54,231 nt of DNA from Lojkania enalia (lineage: Eukaryota; Ascomycota; Dothideomycetes; Pleosporales), in the NCBI GenBank assembly GCA_010094045.1, contig ML986834.1, forward strand, positions 1 through 54,231, written 5' to 3'. The notes under the pieces are model-generated. The model saw only the letters and a list, made by a program, of their open reading frames with translations, had not been told where the DNA came from and made no database searches. Within the stretch, counting starts at the first letter, position 1. Every line of letters starts with the position of its first letter. The translations under genes and the position numbers were made by a program. Shown here piece after piece: positions 1 to 13,308 of the stretch.

Positions 1-1979
1 AGATGCTCTTTAAAAAAGAAGAAGGATAGCTAAGTTATTCTAAAGTATAACCTTTATATAAACTTTCTAGTTAATATAGCTACCTTTACCTAGTTTTCCT
101 TAAATTAAGGTTTTTTATAGGTGTTTAATAGCACTATTACTAGACTAAAGTTATATAAATAAGGTTTAAGAATAAGTACCTATAAAGTTAGCCTTATATA
201 TTAATATAGGTTCTTTAGTAATTATAAGAAGTAGTAATTCCTACTATTAATACTAGAAGGACTGTATTATAGCATATTATAGACTAGAATAGTATATAAG
301 AGGCGGAAATATTATATTATTCTAAATATAGTACTAACCTAGGCTATAAGATACTTAACCGGAGTATTATATCTATAGAAACGCCGGAGAACTAGTTAAT
401 ATCCGAAAAAACTACTATCAACTAATATTTATACTTTACTACAACCTTTTCCCCTACTATAACTCGGTTAAGCCTTTTTAATAGGGCGAATAGGCTAAAA
501 GCATTAGTATAGAATAATATAGTATAATATAGTCCGGATTAACTTATAGAGGATTTTATTTCCTTTACTTCGGCATATTTATTATTATCTATATTAAGAA
601 GATCCTCCTCAGCCTTACACTTACGCGCTATACTAATCTTAGTACAGTCCCGGCTAGTAAGTTTAATTCTAGATAAGGTCTTCCTATCCTTACTATTATA
701 GGCGAATAGAAAGTTAGAATCTTTCTTGCCAAGTCTAGATATTGCTATTAGTGCTAGAATATGTAAAAAAGGGCTAGAACGTATATTTAAGTCTACTCAA
801 CTACCGTTTAGGTAGTATCTTAGACCCTTTAAGCTAGTTAGATCTTGTTACTGCTAATGCGGGCGGTAATAAGAGCTTTAATAGCTTAATTAACCTTTAT
901 AATATACTCTAGTATAGATAGGTCCGACTATAGACACGTTAGCTATAAGAAGGTTAGAGTATATTATATTAGCCTAGAATGTACTTTAAAACAATCCTTA
1001 TTATTCTTTTTAAGGTAGTAGAGATAGATATTATATTAAATGCCTTTATAGAGATATTCTACTATAAACAGGTCTGAAGAAGTAAATTTACAGTTACTAT
1101 CTACTTCGTATAGCTTACCGTAAGCTAGACGCTTTAGATAGTAAAGATAGTAGATAGTATAGAGCTCTTTACCCTTAACCTCCTCGATATAATACTTCTA
1201 GACTAGAGCAAGTACTATATTACGCGCTATAAACCTGTTAGGCGCAAATTAGCTATTTATAGACTAGAAAGGCGCTGAGGAGGGCATAAGAGGGGTATAT
1301 ACAGAGAAGTATAGCAAGAATAGAAAAATGGGCGGCAGGCGGCGCGGGCAGTAAGTATATATATCTACTAGCCCTTATTAGCTACGAAGTGCTCTATTAT
1401 ATTCTATATAGAGCTATAACAACTATACTAAATGCGTAGCTAAAGATTGAGGGAATTATACTTATTAAGGCGGTTAAGGAAGTATAAGAATTAAAGAAGT
1501 AGGATGGGCGGGGAGAGTAGCATTTTTATAATTAGCGTTTACTCTACTAGCGCCGTTTACTTACACTGCTCTAAGCAGCGAGTAATAAAGATTCCCTAAG
1601 GGTAGACCTTACTAGGTAAAGGTAAAAGTAGTAGTAATAATATACTACTTAACCTAGAAGAAACTCTAGATTATATAATAGCACCTACCTTAGGGTGGCT
1701 CTACTAGTCTATTCTAGCAATATTTGTCCTCTATAAGCTGTCGCGACGATAGCCTTCTAAGAAGAAAGATAATATAATATCTTATAGCTTTAAGTTACGG
1801 GTTAATAATATAGAGTTACCTAACCTAGGGTTAAAATAGCTAAATTACACCCTGCAGGGATAGTAGCAATTTATCTCTCTTTTATTAGCTATCTTTCTTC
1901 TAAGAGAACTGAATATACGAACATTTTAGCTCTACTACTCTATCTATTATTACTATGCTATAATCTATTATACTAGCCT
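1..1979. repeat. TA-rich degraded repeat DNA, no gene recognised
   Basis: This stretch is dominated by TA dinucleotides with stops in every frame, the look of RIP-mutated repeat DNA. I recognise no protein family in it. A few patches keep more G and C (for example around 1330-1350 and 1500-1520), but they do not extend into an open frame. It is the host sequence into which the Gypsy element starting at 1985 inserted: the five bases 1980-1984 (ATTAC) match 9150-9154 (ATTAT) apart from one C-to-T change. Confidence 0.6.
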
Positions 1980-1984
1980 ATTAC

Positions 1985-2238
1985 ATCTAAATACAGCACG
2001 AATCTACTTAGAGGTATATAAAAGTATATAGAAGTTTAGAGACCTAAGAATTCTATTAACACTTATAAGCCTTATATGAAAGGATATAGAAGAACTATTA
2101 AGCTACTTATAAGGGAGTATATAACTATATATAGAAGGGAAAAGGGGTAGAACTAGGAGTAGGATAAGATAAGTAAAAAGCTTTAAGATAAGGTTATATA
2201 TAAAGTTTTTTATAGAACGATTTCTTTATATTATTATA
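1985..2238 (-). repeat. 3' LTR of the Gypsy element
   Basis: 254 bp, paired with 8896-9149. The two copies align along their whole length and differ mainly by C/T and G/A transitions. The inner border is set by the adjacent polypyrimidine run (the polypurine tract on the coding strand). The conserved terminal TG now reads TA on the element strand, as expected after RIP. Confidence 0.8.
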
Positions 2239-5200
2239 CTACCCCCCTTCTTATAGGCTGATAGTTCCTATTTATACTAGTTCGGGAGGGAATTAGGACT
2301 ATTATAGATGGGTTCTAATATAAAGAAATTTCTTTAAAGAGGTATTTACTAGTAAGAGCTAATATATATAGTTACCTATAGAGATGCGTTTATTAATATA
2401 ATATTAAGTAAGGTTTTTATAGTAAGTATAATTAACCTATATATCGGCTAGTAACTACTATTATAATAGTTTATTAATATTACAATTTCGTTATATATAG
2501 TAATAAGCGTTTACTATCCTTAGTATATTACTAGGTTGCTGTTAACTAAGCTTCCTTAACTAAATAATAACTTCTACTCTATACATATTATTACGCGTCC
2601 CTAGTACTATTAATTATTAAAGTATTACTAACGTCTTCTAGAAAAAAATTAATTAATATACTATTCCGCCCGCTTTCTAAAACCTCTTTAGAGGCCTTCT
2701 AGGTTATCTACCTTTAAGCTATATATACGCTCGCCCGCGGGTAGTATATAATATTTACCTTTTAGTTTTTAAGATTAAAAAATTGCGAGTATTACACCTC
2801 GTAAAATAAAAAGTACAACCCTATACGAATTGCATCTAATACTAGTAGGGTACTTACTACTAACGTACTTATAAATCCCCTTCTACTATAAGGAGGAGTT
2901 TCTAGTCCTCTAGAGCTATTTTAAACTATAAGCGGCGGCCTGATATATAGGAGATAAGAAGGATAAAAAGATAGCCTTTAAGGCTGTTTTAGAATCCGCT
3001 TACAGCCTAACGCTTATAGCCTAAATTATAAGAAGTTAGGAAGATAGTCTTCTTACGGCTAGTATCTAGGTAGCTTTATTCTACTAGAATACTAAGTTGC
3101 TCTATTAGATTTCGGCCCTAAAGGCTCTAATATCTAGCCTTTAAACTAATATTGCGGCGCTTTTAGGCGGCTAAAGATAAGGTAGAAGAGATTTAAGAGG
3201 AGTCCAGAGGGAAGAAAGAAGAAGGAGGGTAGAGGAGAAGAGAACTAGAGAGGTATCTAACAGCCTACTATTAGACCCTCCAGATTCTATAGAGGAATAA
3301 TTTCAGGCCTATACTTTAGTTTTTAAAATCTACTACTTAACTCTTATATATTATTATCTACTAGGTAATCTATATTCTCTATACTATTCTTATATACCTT
3401 AATCTATTTAATTAGAGCTTTTAAGGGTTCTAGGCAATTTAGATACTTATTATAAAAAGCTTTTAACTTATAAGGCGAACTTATAAAGTTTAAGACTTTA
3501 TACTAGATTAGATTAGAATTATATCCTACCTATTTTATACGGTATTTAAGGGTCTTATAATATAACTTACTAGCCAGTATTTCCTCAACCTCCTACTCTT
3601 CTACTCTATTAATAGCGATAGCGGGTGGTTTTAGAGCTTTTTATCTAGGTAGAGGGTCCTAGGGGTTCTTATATAGTAGGTTTAGTACGAAGATATTATA
3701 TATACTTAACCCTAGGGGTAGCTATAGGTAGTATAAGTTTCTAACCTACTCTAGTACTTTAAAAGGGCCCTTCTATTAATTGGATAGCTTTCAGCTCGGT
3801 CTCTAAACTATAAGGTTCTTAGTATTTAGGTAGACTATATTACTAATCTACTAATTAATTAGTTACTAGTAATAGTTAATAATAGATTATATACGATCCT
3901 AAGCCTTTTTAATATTAGCGTTTATAGTTTCCTAGACTGTATATATACGAGTTACTAGAACTAAGACGTTCTTACAATTTAATTTATCTGTTATAGTAAT
4001 AGGATTAACAGAATATTTCTAATCCTAACTTTAATAGGGCTTAAATTTATATAGGATCTAATATAGGGATATTCTAATAGTTATATAGAGTAGAGTTACT
4101 TATATTCAGTTGATTATAGATATTAGAGAACTCTAGTTATTCTAGTAGAAGAATATAAAAGAGCGTAGTCTCTAATTAATATACTTATTTATAATCTCTA
4201 TCTATCTATCAGTCTCTTTATAATAAGTAGTAGATAGTTTAATTTTTACGCCTAAAATATAGCAGAATTCGGACTAGAAACTAGATATAAACTAAAGTCT
4301 TTAGTCTAAAATAATAGTTTCGGGTGTATAGCTAAAACGGTACACCTATTAAATAAATAATTCGGCTATTCTCTATATATTAATTATACGATAGTAGGAA
4401 ATAAATACTACTTATTTAGACAGGCGATTAATTACTACTATAATCTAATTATATCCAGACTTATTTATAGAGAAATTCTTAAAGTTAATATATAGGTACT
4501 ATATTAGTTAATTTAGTATAAGAAGTAGGTAGATAAAACCTAGGGTTCGGGTTTATATCAGATAAGCTTTATAGTATAAGATGCAATTCTATATATATCG
4601 TTTATAAGTAGCCTCTATACCCTTCTAATAGTACTTTTAAGATAGTAACTAATAGGTTTTAGTAGCACTTAGGTATGTAGAGGATACTTAGTTATAAGCC
4701 TCTTATATAAGTCGCGTGTAAAGGCCTAAATCTAATAGAATATATAAGTAATTATCGTAGAGGAGTAGTCCGTTCTCTATCTAATACTTGTAGGGTAAGA
4801 GGGTATATTCCTACGCGAAAGAGGCTTAGTTTTCCTATAGTAATATATTAATTAACTCTAGAGAATCTAGTAATATAATCTACTCTTAGCTTTTAATAAT
4901 ATTTAATATAGCCGCTTAAGTTATTATTTAGGTAATATAGGACTAAGCTAATTCGGTATTAATTTAGGGGTAAAGTTAATACAGTCTAAATAGGACTTTT
5001 AACTAGTTATTAGTTTAAACCGCTTTTAAGTTTTTTATATCTTATTTATAACGGCTAAAGATATCTACTCTAATATTATTCTTACCTAGGGTGTACTCGA
5101 TTTAGAACTAATACTAAGCTAATTCCTCGGTCTAATAAATCTAACAAGTATTAAGTACCTTTATAGTTATAAAATATTTAAGTAAGCGATAATCAGTATA

Positions 5201-5899
5201 TACTAGAGTCCTAATAGCTATAGAAGTAAGTTCTATCCTCTATTACTTAAATATAGTAATAATTGCGAATAGTTTCTTATTATAAATCTCCCAGTTTAGT
5301 TTTAAACTAGATAGAGCCTTATTATAGAACGTTATAGGGTACTATTTTCTGTTAGAATATTTCTATAATAGTACTCCTACAACTACTCTATTAGAGGCGT
5401 TAGTTTCCATTTTTATTTCTAATATAGGGTTAAAGTAGTAGAGTATAGGTATACTTAATAGGGCTAACTTTAATTTATTAAAGGTAATATTACATTTTAA
5501 AGTCTATATAAAAGAGGTCGTAGAGCTCTATAGTATAATAATTAGCTTTATAACACGCGAGAATTCTAGTATAAACTATTAATAGAATCTAGTAAAACCT
5601 AAAAAGAATTTTACACCTATTATAGTAGTAGGTAACTACTAGTTACGTAGTACTTCTACCTTCTCTAGATTAACCTTAAAGCTTTTATTTAAGAGGATAT
5701 AGCTAAAGTATTTAGTTTAGGTAATATAGAATTTACTCTTCTTAATATTAACTTATAACCCTACTTAACGTAATCTCTTAAGAACTTTCTTAACATAGAT
5801 AGCATGTATTACCTCGTCTTTAGAGTAGATAAAAATATCGTCTAGGTAAGTAATATAGAAATTATCTAGGTAGTTAATTAGTACGTTATTTATATAGTA

Positions 5900-6103
5900 C
5901 TAGTAAGTTGTTAAACCGTTATATAATCTAAAAAGTAGAACTTTATACTTATAGATTCTATATCGAGTCTGAAAGGTAGTATATTCCTTAGAACTAGGGT
6001 CTATTCTAATCTTATTAAAGGCTACGCAAATATTAAACTTAATAAAGATTACTACTTTAGTAGGCTTAAATAGAAGTTTATCTATATATAGTATTAGATA
6101 CAC
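5900..6103 (-). pseudogene. Gypsy reverse transcriptase fragment
   Basis: The longest open piece of the Gypsy pol gene. Its translation keeps the order seen in Gypsy reverse transcriptases: a segment like KIDxxxAFxxIR (here IKFNICVAFNKIR), then TTFQTRYxxYKYKVL and F-R-L-Y-N-G-L, the counterpart of the family's FGLxNxPATFQ. Several catalytic-domain residues are altered in the RIP manner, for example Asp to Asn in the first motif. Flanking sequence continues the domain through stops. It is a dead fragment, not a gene. Confidence 0.75.
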
Positions 6104-8895
6104 GTTCTTATAGGTAAGAGTATTAAGTTTACAATAATCTATATAGATACGTAGGTCGCTATTAAGTTTATAGATATAAAGGATTAGAAATATAAAAGAG
6201 CTCTAACTCTACTTAATATACCTATACTATAGATTATTTATAATATACTTCTTAGTTACTTCTAGCTCTTTAACATTCTACTTATATAACAGGCTATAAC
6301 TATTAAGAAGGAATTCTATAAGAATAATCTTATAATTATAAGAGTAGTATTCTAGTAATTAATAAGCCGCAGTTTTATTAAATATATTCTAATACTTATA
6401 GTATTTAGATAGTAATCGGAGATTTACTAGTACTTTATTTTCAGCCTCGTCTTCCAGCTCTAGGGCTTACTTATCTTTAATCAGCCGCTTAATTTTATAT
6501 AGAGATGTAGAGAAAAACTCGTTCTCTTTTCTCTTTATATTAAAGTAGAAAGTATTAGCTAAGATAAAAGTAATAATAGAAGAACGGACTTTCTTCGGAT
6601 TAGGTTTAAACTTTATTATATACGGGCGTACAGAAGCTCTAAGCTTATTTAAACTATAGGTTATAAGAGACTAATATAGTTTTAGTAGTTTTAGTAGATC
6701 TTTAATACAATAGATAGTCAGACTATAGGACTACTAATACTAGTCCTTTTCCTATAGAGTATTATATTGCTAGATATTTAGCTCTACTTCCTTATTATAT
6801 ACTAGCTAAGTTAATTATATAAGAAGAGGAGGTGAAGGATTATAAGTAGTAAGATACTTAGAGGGCTATATAATCCGATTCTTATCTATATCTAGCTGGA
6901 GTTGAAAATAATATAACTATTTAATACTAATAATATAATTCTAAGTATCTAGATCTATAATAATAAATAAATAGTTTTAGATAGTTCTTCTATTAATTTA
7001 CAGGTATAAGCGGATATACTAATTAACTAGAATTTAGGTTCAGTCCTAAAAACCTTTAATAGTAATTTTAAAGGGTAAATACTATATTAATATATATAAG
7101 GTTTAAAAGAGTAATCTAGCTACTATAGAATTAAAAAATAGAAAGCCTTAGGTGCTAGTATTAATAAGGGCGTTTAGTTATATACTAACGCCTTTTAAAT
7201 ATAGAATAGTAGAGATTTAGAAGTACTTTCCTCTAAATAAATATAATAAATCGATATTTAATAAGTCGTACTTATTTAAGCCTAAGATAGAGAGTTTTTC
7301 TAGACGTTTCTATTTCCTACCTAAGAACTATCTAGGTAGTACTTATTTACGTCTAAAAACTCTTCTTTCTTAATCTCTTCTTATTTAACCTCTATCTCTT
7401 ATACTCTAAGAACTATATATTTATTTGCGAAGTATTTTAGTTTACTATAATTATAGTAATTACTTAGGGTCGTATATTTTTTAGGTGCGGAAGTCTTACT
7501 AGGTTATTAGAGAGCGATTATAGTAGAATAAGGTGTTAATACTGGGGTAGATTAGGGTAGTATTAAATTATAGGTTATCTTAGATAAACTCTTAGAAACC
7601 TTCTAGTACCGATCTAAATTTATTTTAGCTGCAACCTATAGGCTAATAGTTTATTCTAAGAGGCTAAGAACGCTCCTCCTTTCTATATTATAGGCTATTA
7701 AGTAGGCGACTATAATATTAAAAGAGCCTTTCTATATAAGCTTAAAGCTAAAGTTTAGTATCCTTAAGCTAGGGAGAATCTTATCCTATAGGTAGAAGAA
7801 CTACTTAGATTAGGATATGGATCCCCTAATAGGTGTACTAATAAAGTAAGCTTTAAAAGTTGGGAACGTTTCTCCCTTATTTATTCTTAGGATCTAAAAC
7901 GCCTATCATACTTCTATCTCTTTATTATCTATAATATAATATAATTATAGAAGTAAAATTATTTCTTTAGCATTTTTAAACTAATATTAGTCCGATTTAG
8001 CTAGGTATTTTAGCTCTAGATACCTATTTATAGTACTAGAGGTATATTTCTATACTAATACTATACGTGTATATTCTATCGAATAGTAATCTATATTAAT
8101 CTTAAGTTAGTCTAAGATTAAGGCTTACTATTATTTAAATATAGGTTTACTACTATCTATAAAACTTTCGATCTTAGGTATATATTTAGTAAGGTAGGCT
8201 TAAGGGGGCTTAGAGGTAGCTAAGAAGTTTCTTACTAGGGGAGTTATAAAAGTTTCTTAATATATTATTAGTTCTAATTCGGTGGTTTATAGAGGTTAAT
8301 TAGGACTAATAGTTCTCTATTATATTAAGCGTATAATCTCCTCTTATAAAATTATAATTTATTTCTTAAAGGTTAGTTTATTCTAATTTCCCTCTAAATT
8401 AGATAGGTTCTTTATTATAGACCCTATAGAAAGGAGTCTACCTATTATAGGGCCCCCTATAAGAGGTAATAGTTATTCTATACGTGTAGATAAAAGTTTA
8501 CTCTTACTATAACTTATATATATATCGGTTCTAGTATAGGAATTAAAAGGTAAATTATAGTTAGATATCAGCGGTTACCTCTAATTCTAATAGATTATTA
8601 GTAGTTTCTAAGTTTCTACCTAAACGTACTCTACGCGGCTTTTCTAAAAGCAATCCTAATTATAGAGGATAGGAAGTTCTAAACTTAAAAGCTTTAGTTA
8701 ATAAGAGGTTTCTAAAATCTTATCTAGGTAACTAAATAATTTAATATAATAATATATAAGTATTATAACTTAAACTAAATTAGGTATATCTTAGACTTAG
8801 ATATAGTTAAATAATTAATGCGATATTATTAAAGAGGCTGTTACTAATAGTATTAAATTCTTCTATATAATATAATAGTATAGGTAAGATAATAG

Positions 8896-9149
8896 GTCCG
8901 AATACGGTACAAATCTACTTAAAGGTATATAAGAGTATGTGGGGGTTTAGAGACCTAGGAATTCTATTAACACCTATAGGCCTTATATGAAAGAATATAG
9001 AAGAACTATTAAGCTACTTATAAGGGAGTGTATAACTATATACGGAAGGGAAAAGGGGCGGAGCTGGGGGTAGGATAAGATAAGTAAAAAGCTTTAGGAT
9101 AAGGTTATATATAAAGCTTTTTGTAGAACAATTTCTTCGTATTATTATA
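8896..9149 (-). repeat. 5' LTR of the Gypsy element
   Basis: 254 bp, paired with 1985-2238 and closely related to 50790-51043 and 52633-52867. It is somewhat less mutated than the left copy: several CG and GG positions here read TA or AA there. The inner (left) edge adjoins the gag leader of the minus-strand element. Confidence 0.8.
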
Positions 9150-10445
9150 ATTATAGGCTATTTATATTATAGATAATAGTTTAATCTAATTATCTTATTA
9201 TTTATTAATATATATCTTTAAATACGTTTCTAGATTCTAGTTAACTTATTCTATCTAACCGTCTATTTATAGGTAGAAACTAGTTAACATCTATTATTAA
9301 ATTCCTATCTTTTCTATCTATTCTTACTAGTATTTAGATGTAAATAACTTATCTCTATCTAAAATAATATACTTTAGAATTCTATACTCTATAAATACTA
9401 TATATAATAACTTATATACTAGTTTAGGTACTTTATTATTTCTAATACTAGTCTAAAGTGTGTATACTTTATTAGTTAATCTACTATATTTATAATCGTA
9501 TTATATCTTCTTTCTAATTCTAGTTCTATTAACTCTAGTAACTTAATTATAAAGTTGATTATAATCTACTTCTATAGTTCTTTAGGTGCTTCTAATAGTT
9601 ATAAGAATCTATAAAACTTATATTTTATAGCCTTATTCTTTCTATATTTTAAGTATTTATAGAGTATATCCTATACTTCTTTTCTTATATTAGTAAGAAT
9701 AAAGCTCTTTCTTAACCTTTGCTCTATTTCTACTATTTCTAAGTATTTTTATTCTAGCGATTTATATAATTCTTTTATTATCTACTATTATATATAAGTA
9801 TATATATAGTTGTTTTTAAGTTATATTTTTAATTACTTTTACTTCTTTACTACTTATTAGATATCGCTCTATTATCTATATATCTTTTAACTTTTACTAC
9901 TAAGTTTACTCTAGTATAGTTAGTTTTATAACTTAGACAACTTATAGGTAGTTATATATAAGAGATCTATCTAATTTCTATTTTAGGATTGTATCTCTTT
10001 TATACCTTTCTTTAGTTATATAGTTAGCTCTATAACTTAGTACGTCTATAGCTATATTTTCTAACCCTTTCTAGTATATTATCTTAAAGTTATAGTCTAC
10101 TAGTCGTTCTATCTATTATATTTATCTTTCTATAAGTTTCTTTATTATTATAAAATATATAAAGTTTTTATAGTCTATTTAAACTTTAAATAGGTATTTA
10201 ATTCTTACTAAATATACCTACTATTCTCTTAACACTTTAACTATTACTAATAGTTCTTTATTATATATATTATAGTTGAGTTCTTCTAGTTTTATTTTTC
10301 TTAAAAAGTAGGCTTATAGCTTCTACTTTCTATCTTCGTCTTACTAACTTAAGTAAGCGCCTATTACTTTATCTAAAGTATTAGTTTCTACTTAGAATTA
10401 TTTCTCTAGGTCTAGTATTTTTAGTATTAATACTAACGTAATCTA

Positions 10446-12277
10446 CTACCAAGCGGTTAAAACTACCGAGTAGTTAGTAACCTACCTAATTTTAATCTTA
10501 AAGTAGGATATCTCTATAGTTATTAAAGTAATTAATTATATAGTAATATCTATATAATTCTTACTATTTAGTATTTCGATTGGAGCTATTTTATACGTTT
10601 TAATACGGTAGTCTAGCTCCTAATAGCGCCCGTAGTATCTTAATTAGTATAGTCGACTGTAACTATTTAGGTCTTTTTATTCTATTTAACGGCCTTTTTA
10701 TTATTACTTTACTAATTGCAGCCTATATAATATAGAGACGGTGCTTGCGCCCTTAATTACCTTATATTTACACTTCTTACACTTTATAAGCATCGTATTT
10801 GCCGCCCGGAGATTTCTATTCTCTATCTCTAAAAATAACTGCCTATATACTATAAACGTAATACTCTTTATAAAACTTATAAGACCCTTAAGTATTAACA
10901 TTAGTAAGCTATCTTAATATCGTTCTACGCGCTATTATATGTATTACGTCTAGTATTCTACCTCTAAGCGATTATATAGTATTTATAACTACTATTTAGT
11001 AGGTTCTAGGAACGGTAGTATTAGAATTTATAAAGCTTAGATATTAAGCTTTAAAATAATACAATCTAAACTAAATAAAACTAATCCGGACCCTTTAAAG
11101 CTTCTAGCTATATTTTTATTAGTAATAGCATTATTAAAGGCCGCTTTAAATATAGGTAGAAAGTCTTCTTTAGTTATATAGTTAATACGGTACTAAATTA
11201 AGCATTTAATCTTCTTACTATATATACGCTTTAATAGACTAAAACAGCCTATATTAAGTAGCTATAGAAGATAAGATAAGTATAGAGGTATATAAAGTAT
11301 AATAATATTACATTCTTTATAATAATTATAAAATTCGATAGAATTATAGCTATTATAACCGTCTATAATAAGTAGTTAGTAGACGCTAGTAGTACTAGCT
11401 TTAGTATATTTATTAAAGTACTTAAGCTATTTAAACCCGTATTTAATAGATATCTAACCCTTCTTACTAATAGATAAAACCTACTAAGGCTTATCTACAA
11501 TTAACTAGTACTAGATATTATATTATTACGCGCCCTTAAGGATAATAAATAGTAGAACTAGCTAGCTATATATATTTACTACTATAATTGCTATTACCTA
11601 CTTAATATTATTATACTAGATAGATTTAGGTATTTATCGCCTCTTAATACTAGTAATAACTATTCTTAGGCCAATTTTACCTATTTAGAAGCTGGTCTCG
11701 TTAAAATTATATATATCTTTATTAAAAATACTATACTTAACCTTAATATTATATATAAGATAGAACTAGCTTTAAATAACTTTAGAATCTTTATTTAGAG
11801 TTCTTTAGTAGTTATATTATTAATTAACGCGTAATTTAAGCTCTAGAACGCGTAAGATAAAGCAATTAGGCTAATTTTTGCCGATAGATTGCTGACCGCG
11901 ATTAAGAAGTAGTTTATTAGCTATATCTCGTAGTATATTAAGATTAAGCTAAAACCCACGCGTATCTATATTAAGTATATAGTCTATAATCGACCTCTCC
12001 TCCAGCTCTATAAGATTCTTCGAATTAGGGGTATAATCGGCCCTATAAGGTCTCCTATTACGGCGCTCTTTTAGGGTAGTATAGCTGACTTTAAACGCCT
12101 ATACTATAGCTAGATTTAACTTAAATTAACCTTATTTAAAAGCTTTATTTACTATAGTTATATCGGCTTTAGATAAACGTATTCTATTATATAGTTGTAG
12201 AGATATTACGAAAATTAATAGAGTAGTAGAGATTTTAGTAGGTTACTAACCGCTTGGTGGTTTTAACCGCTCAGTAG
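10446..12277 (-). mobile_element. pogo/Fot-type DNA transposon, RIP-inactivated
   Basis: An 1832 bp element with imperfect terminal inverted repeats of about 42 bp (10446-10487 and 12236-12277, both starting CTAC and containing AGCGGTTAAAAC or the like) and a TA target duplication at 10444-10445 and 12278-12279. Transposase remnants read on the minus strand. The TA duplication and inverted repeats are those of the Tc1/mariner-pogo superfamily. Confidence 0.85.
10704..10901 (-). pseudogene. pogo transposase C-terminal fragment
   Basis: A 65-residue open piece whose sequence resembles the C-terminal helical tail of fungal pogo/Fot transposases: a run with LEIENRNLRAAN followed by a basic stretch (KCKKCKYK) where the family has a Lys/Arg-rich segment. 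The DDE catalytic core upstream on the minus strand (towards 12200) is riddled with stops. It belongs to the transposon at 10446-12277. Confidence 0.6.
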
Positions 12278-13308
12278 TAGATTATATTAAGGTAAAGTAG
12301 GCTTTTAGTTTTTTAAAGGCTTTTTACTATACTTCTTACTACTTAAACCTCTTTTCTTTCTTAGAAATCTCTATTAAGGGTACTACTACTCTAGAATACC
12401 CGCTTATAAATTTTCTATAAAAATTTGCAAAGTTTAAAAAAGATTAGACTTATTTAACTAAAGTAGATACTAGTTATTCTAGTATTACTTTAACCTTTTC
12501 TTATTCTATTTTAATACTATTTCTAGATATCTAAAATTCTAAGAACTTTATTTCTATTTTATAAAACTTATATTTCTCTAGAACTATAAGTAATTTATAC
12601 TCTTATACTTTTATTAATACTTTTCTAATATATTCTTTATACTTTCTTAGTAATCTATTTATATAGACTAGAATATTATCTAGATATACTATTATAAATA
12701 TATCTAAGTATTTTCTTAATATATTATTTATAACCGCTTAGAAGGTTACTAGTATATTTATAAGTCTAAATAGTATTACTAGATATTTAAAGAAACCTTC
12801 TTTTATCTTAAATACCGTTTTCTATTTATAGCCCTCCTTTATCTAAATTTAGTAGTACTCTTCTCTTATATTAAACTTTATAAACTAATTAACTTCTTAT
12901 AGTTAACTTATAAGTTCTATTATCCTAGGTAATAGATATCTATTTTTTTTAGTTATATTATTTAGTTGTTTATAGTCTATATACAACTTTAGTTTACCGT
13001 TTTTCTTAGATACGAATAATATTAGTAATACTATTTTACTCTAGTTTAGTTATATATACCCCCTTACTAAATTCTTTTAAATATACTTTCTAAGTTTCTC
13101 TCTTTATTTTTAGTTTAAGTTATATATTAGACTAGGTTTTAGTTTCTTTTTATCTTTAATAATAATCTTATAGTTGTATTTCTCGTACTTAAATAATCCT
13201 CTATTCTCTACTTCTTTATATAACTCTATAAATTTACTATAATCTTCTTAGATTTTTTAAAGTATACTTTTATTCTATAGTTCTTTATATACTTTTTAAA
13301 CTACGATA

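Larger units (their letters stand above)
1985..9149 (-). mobile_element. Gypsy-type LTR retrotransposon, RIP-inactivated, full length
   Basis: A 7.2 kb element on the minus strand bounded by two 254 bp LTRs (1985-2238 and 8896-9149). The target-site duplication is ATTAC at 1980-1984 and ATTAT at 9150-9154, differing by one RIP-type transition. A polypurine tract on the minus strand (seen as a C run at 2241-2247) touches the left LTR, which fixes the orientation. Reading on the minus strand, gag-like sequence lies at about 8700-7500, reverse transcriptase near 6100-5000, and integrase-like sequence further left. Stops are everywhere, so it cannot be autonomous. The same family recurs at 50790-54231 in the opposite orientation. 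Confidence 0.85.
9155..13308 (-). mobile_element. Second Gypsy relic (integrase, RNase H, RT), split by a pogo insertion
   Basis: On the minus strand the order, read from high to low coordinates, is reverse transcriptase (about 13300-12400), RNase H (12400-12278 continuing at 10445-10200), and integrase (about 9700-9180). Near 9360-9270 the translation keeps a block resembling FTSKYW..E and a downstream DGQTERVNQ-like stretch typical of Gypsy/Tf-type integrases, interrupted by stops at Gln and Trp codons. The reading resumes across the pogo element at 10446-12277, showing the insertion came later. LTRs were not found in the window; the left end is hidden by the Gypsy element ending at 9149. 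Confidence 0.65.
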
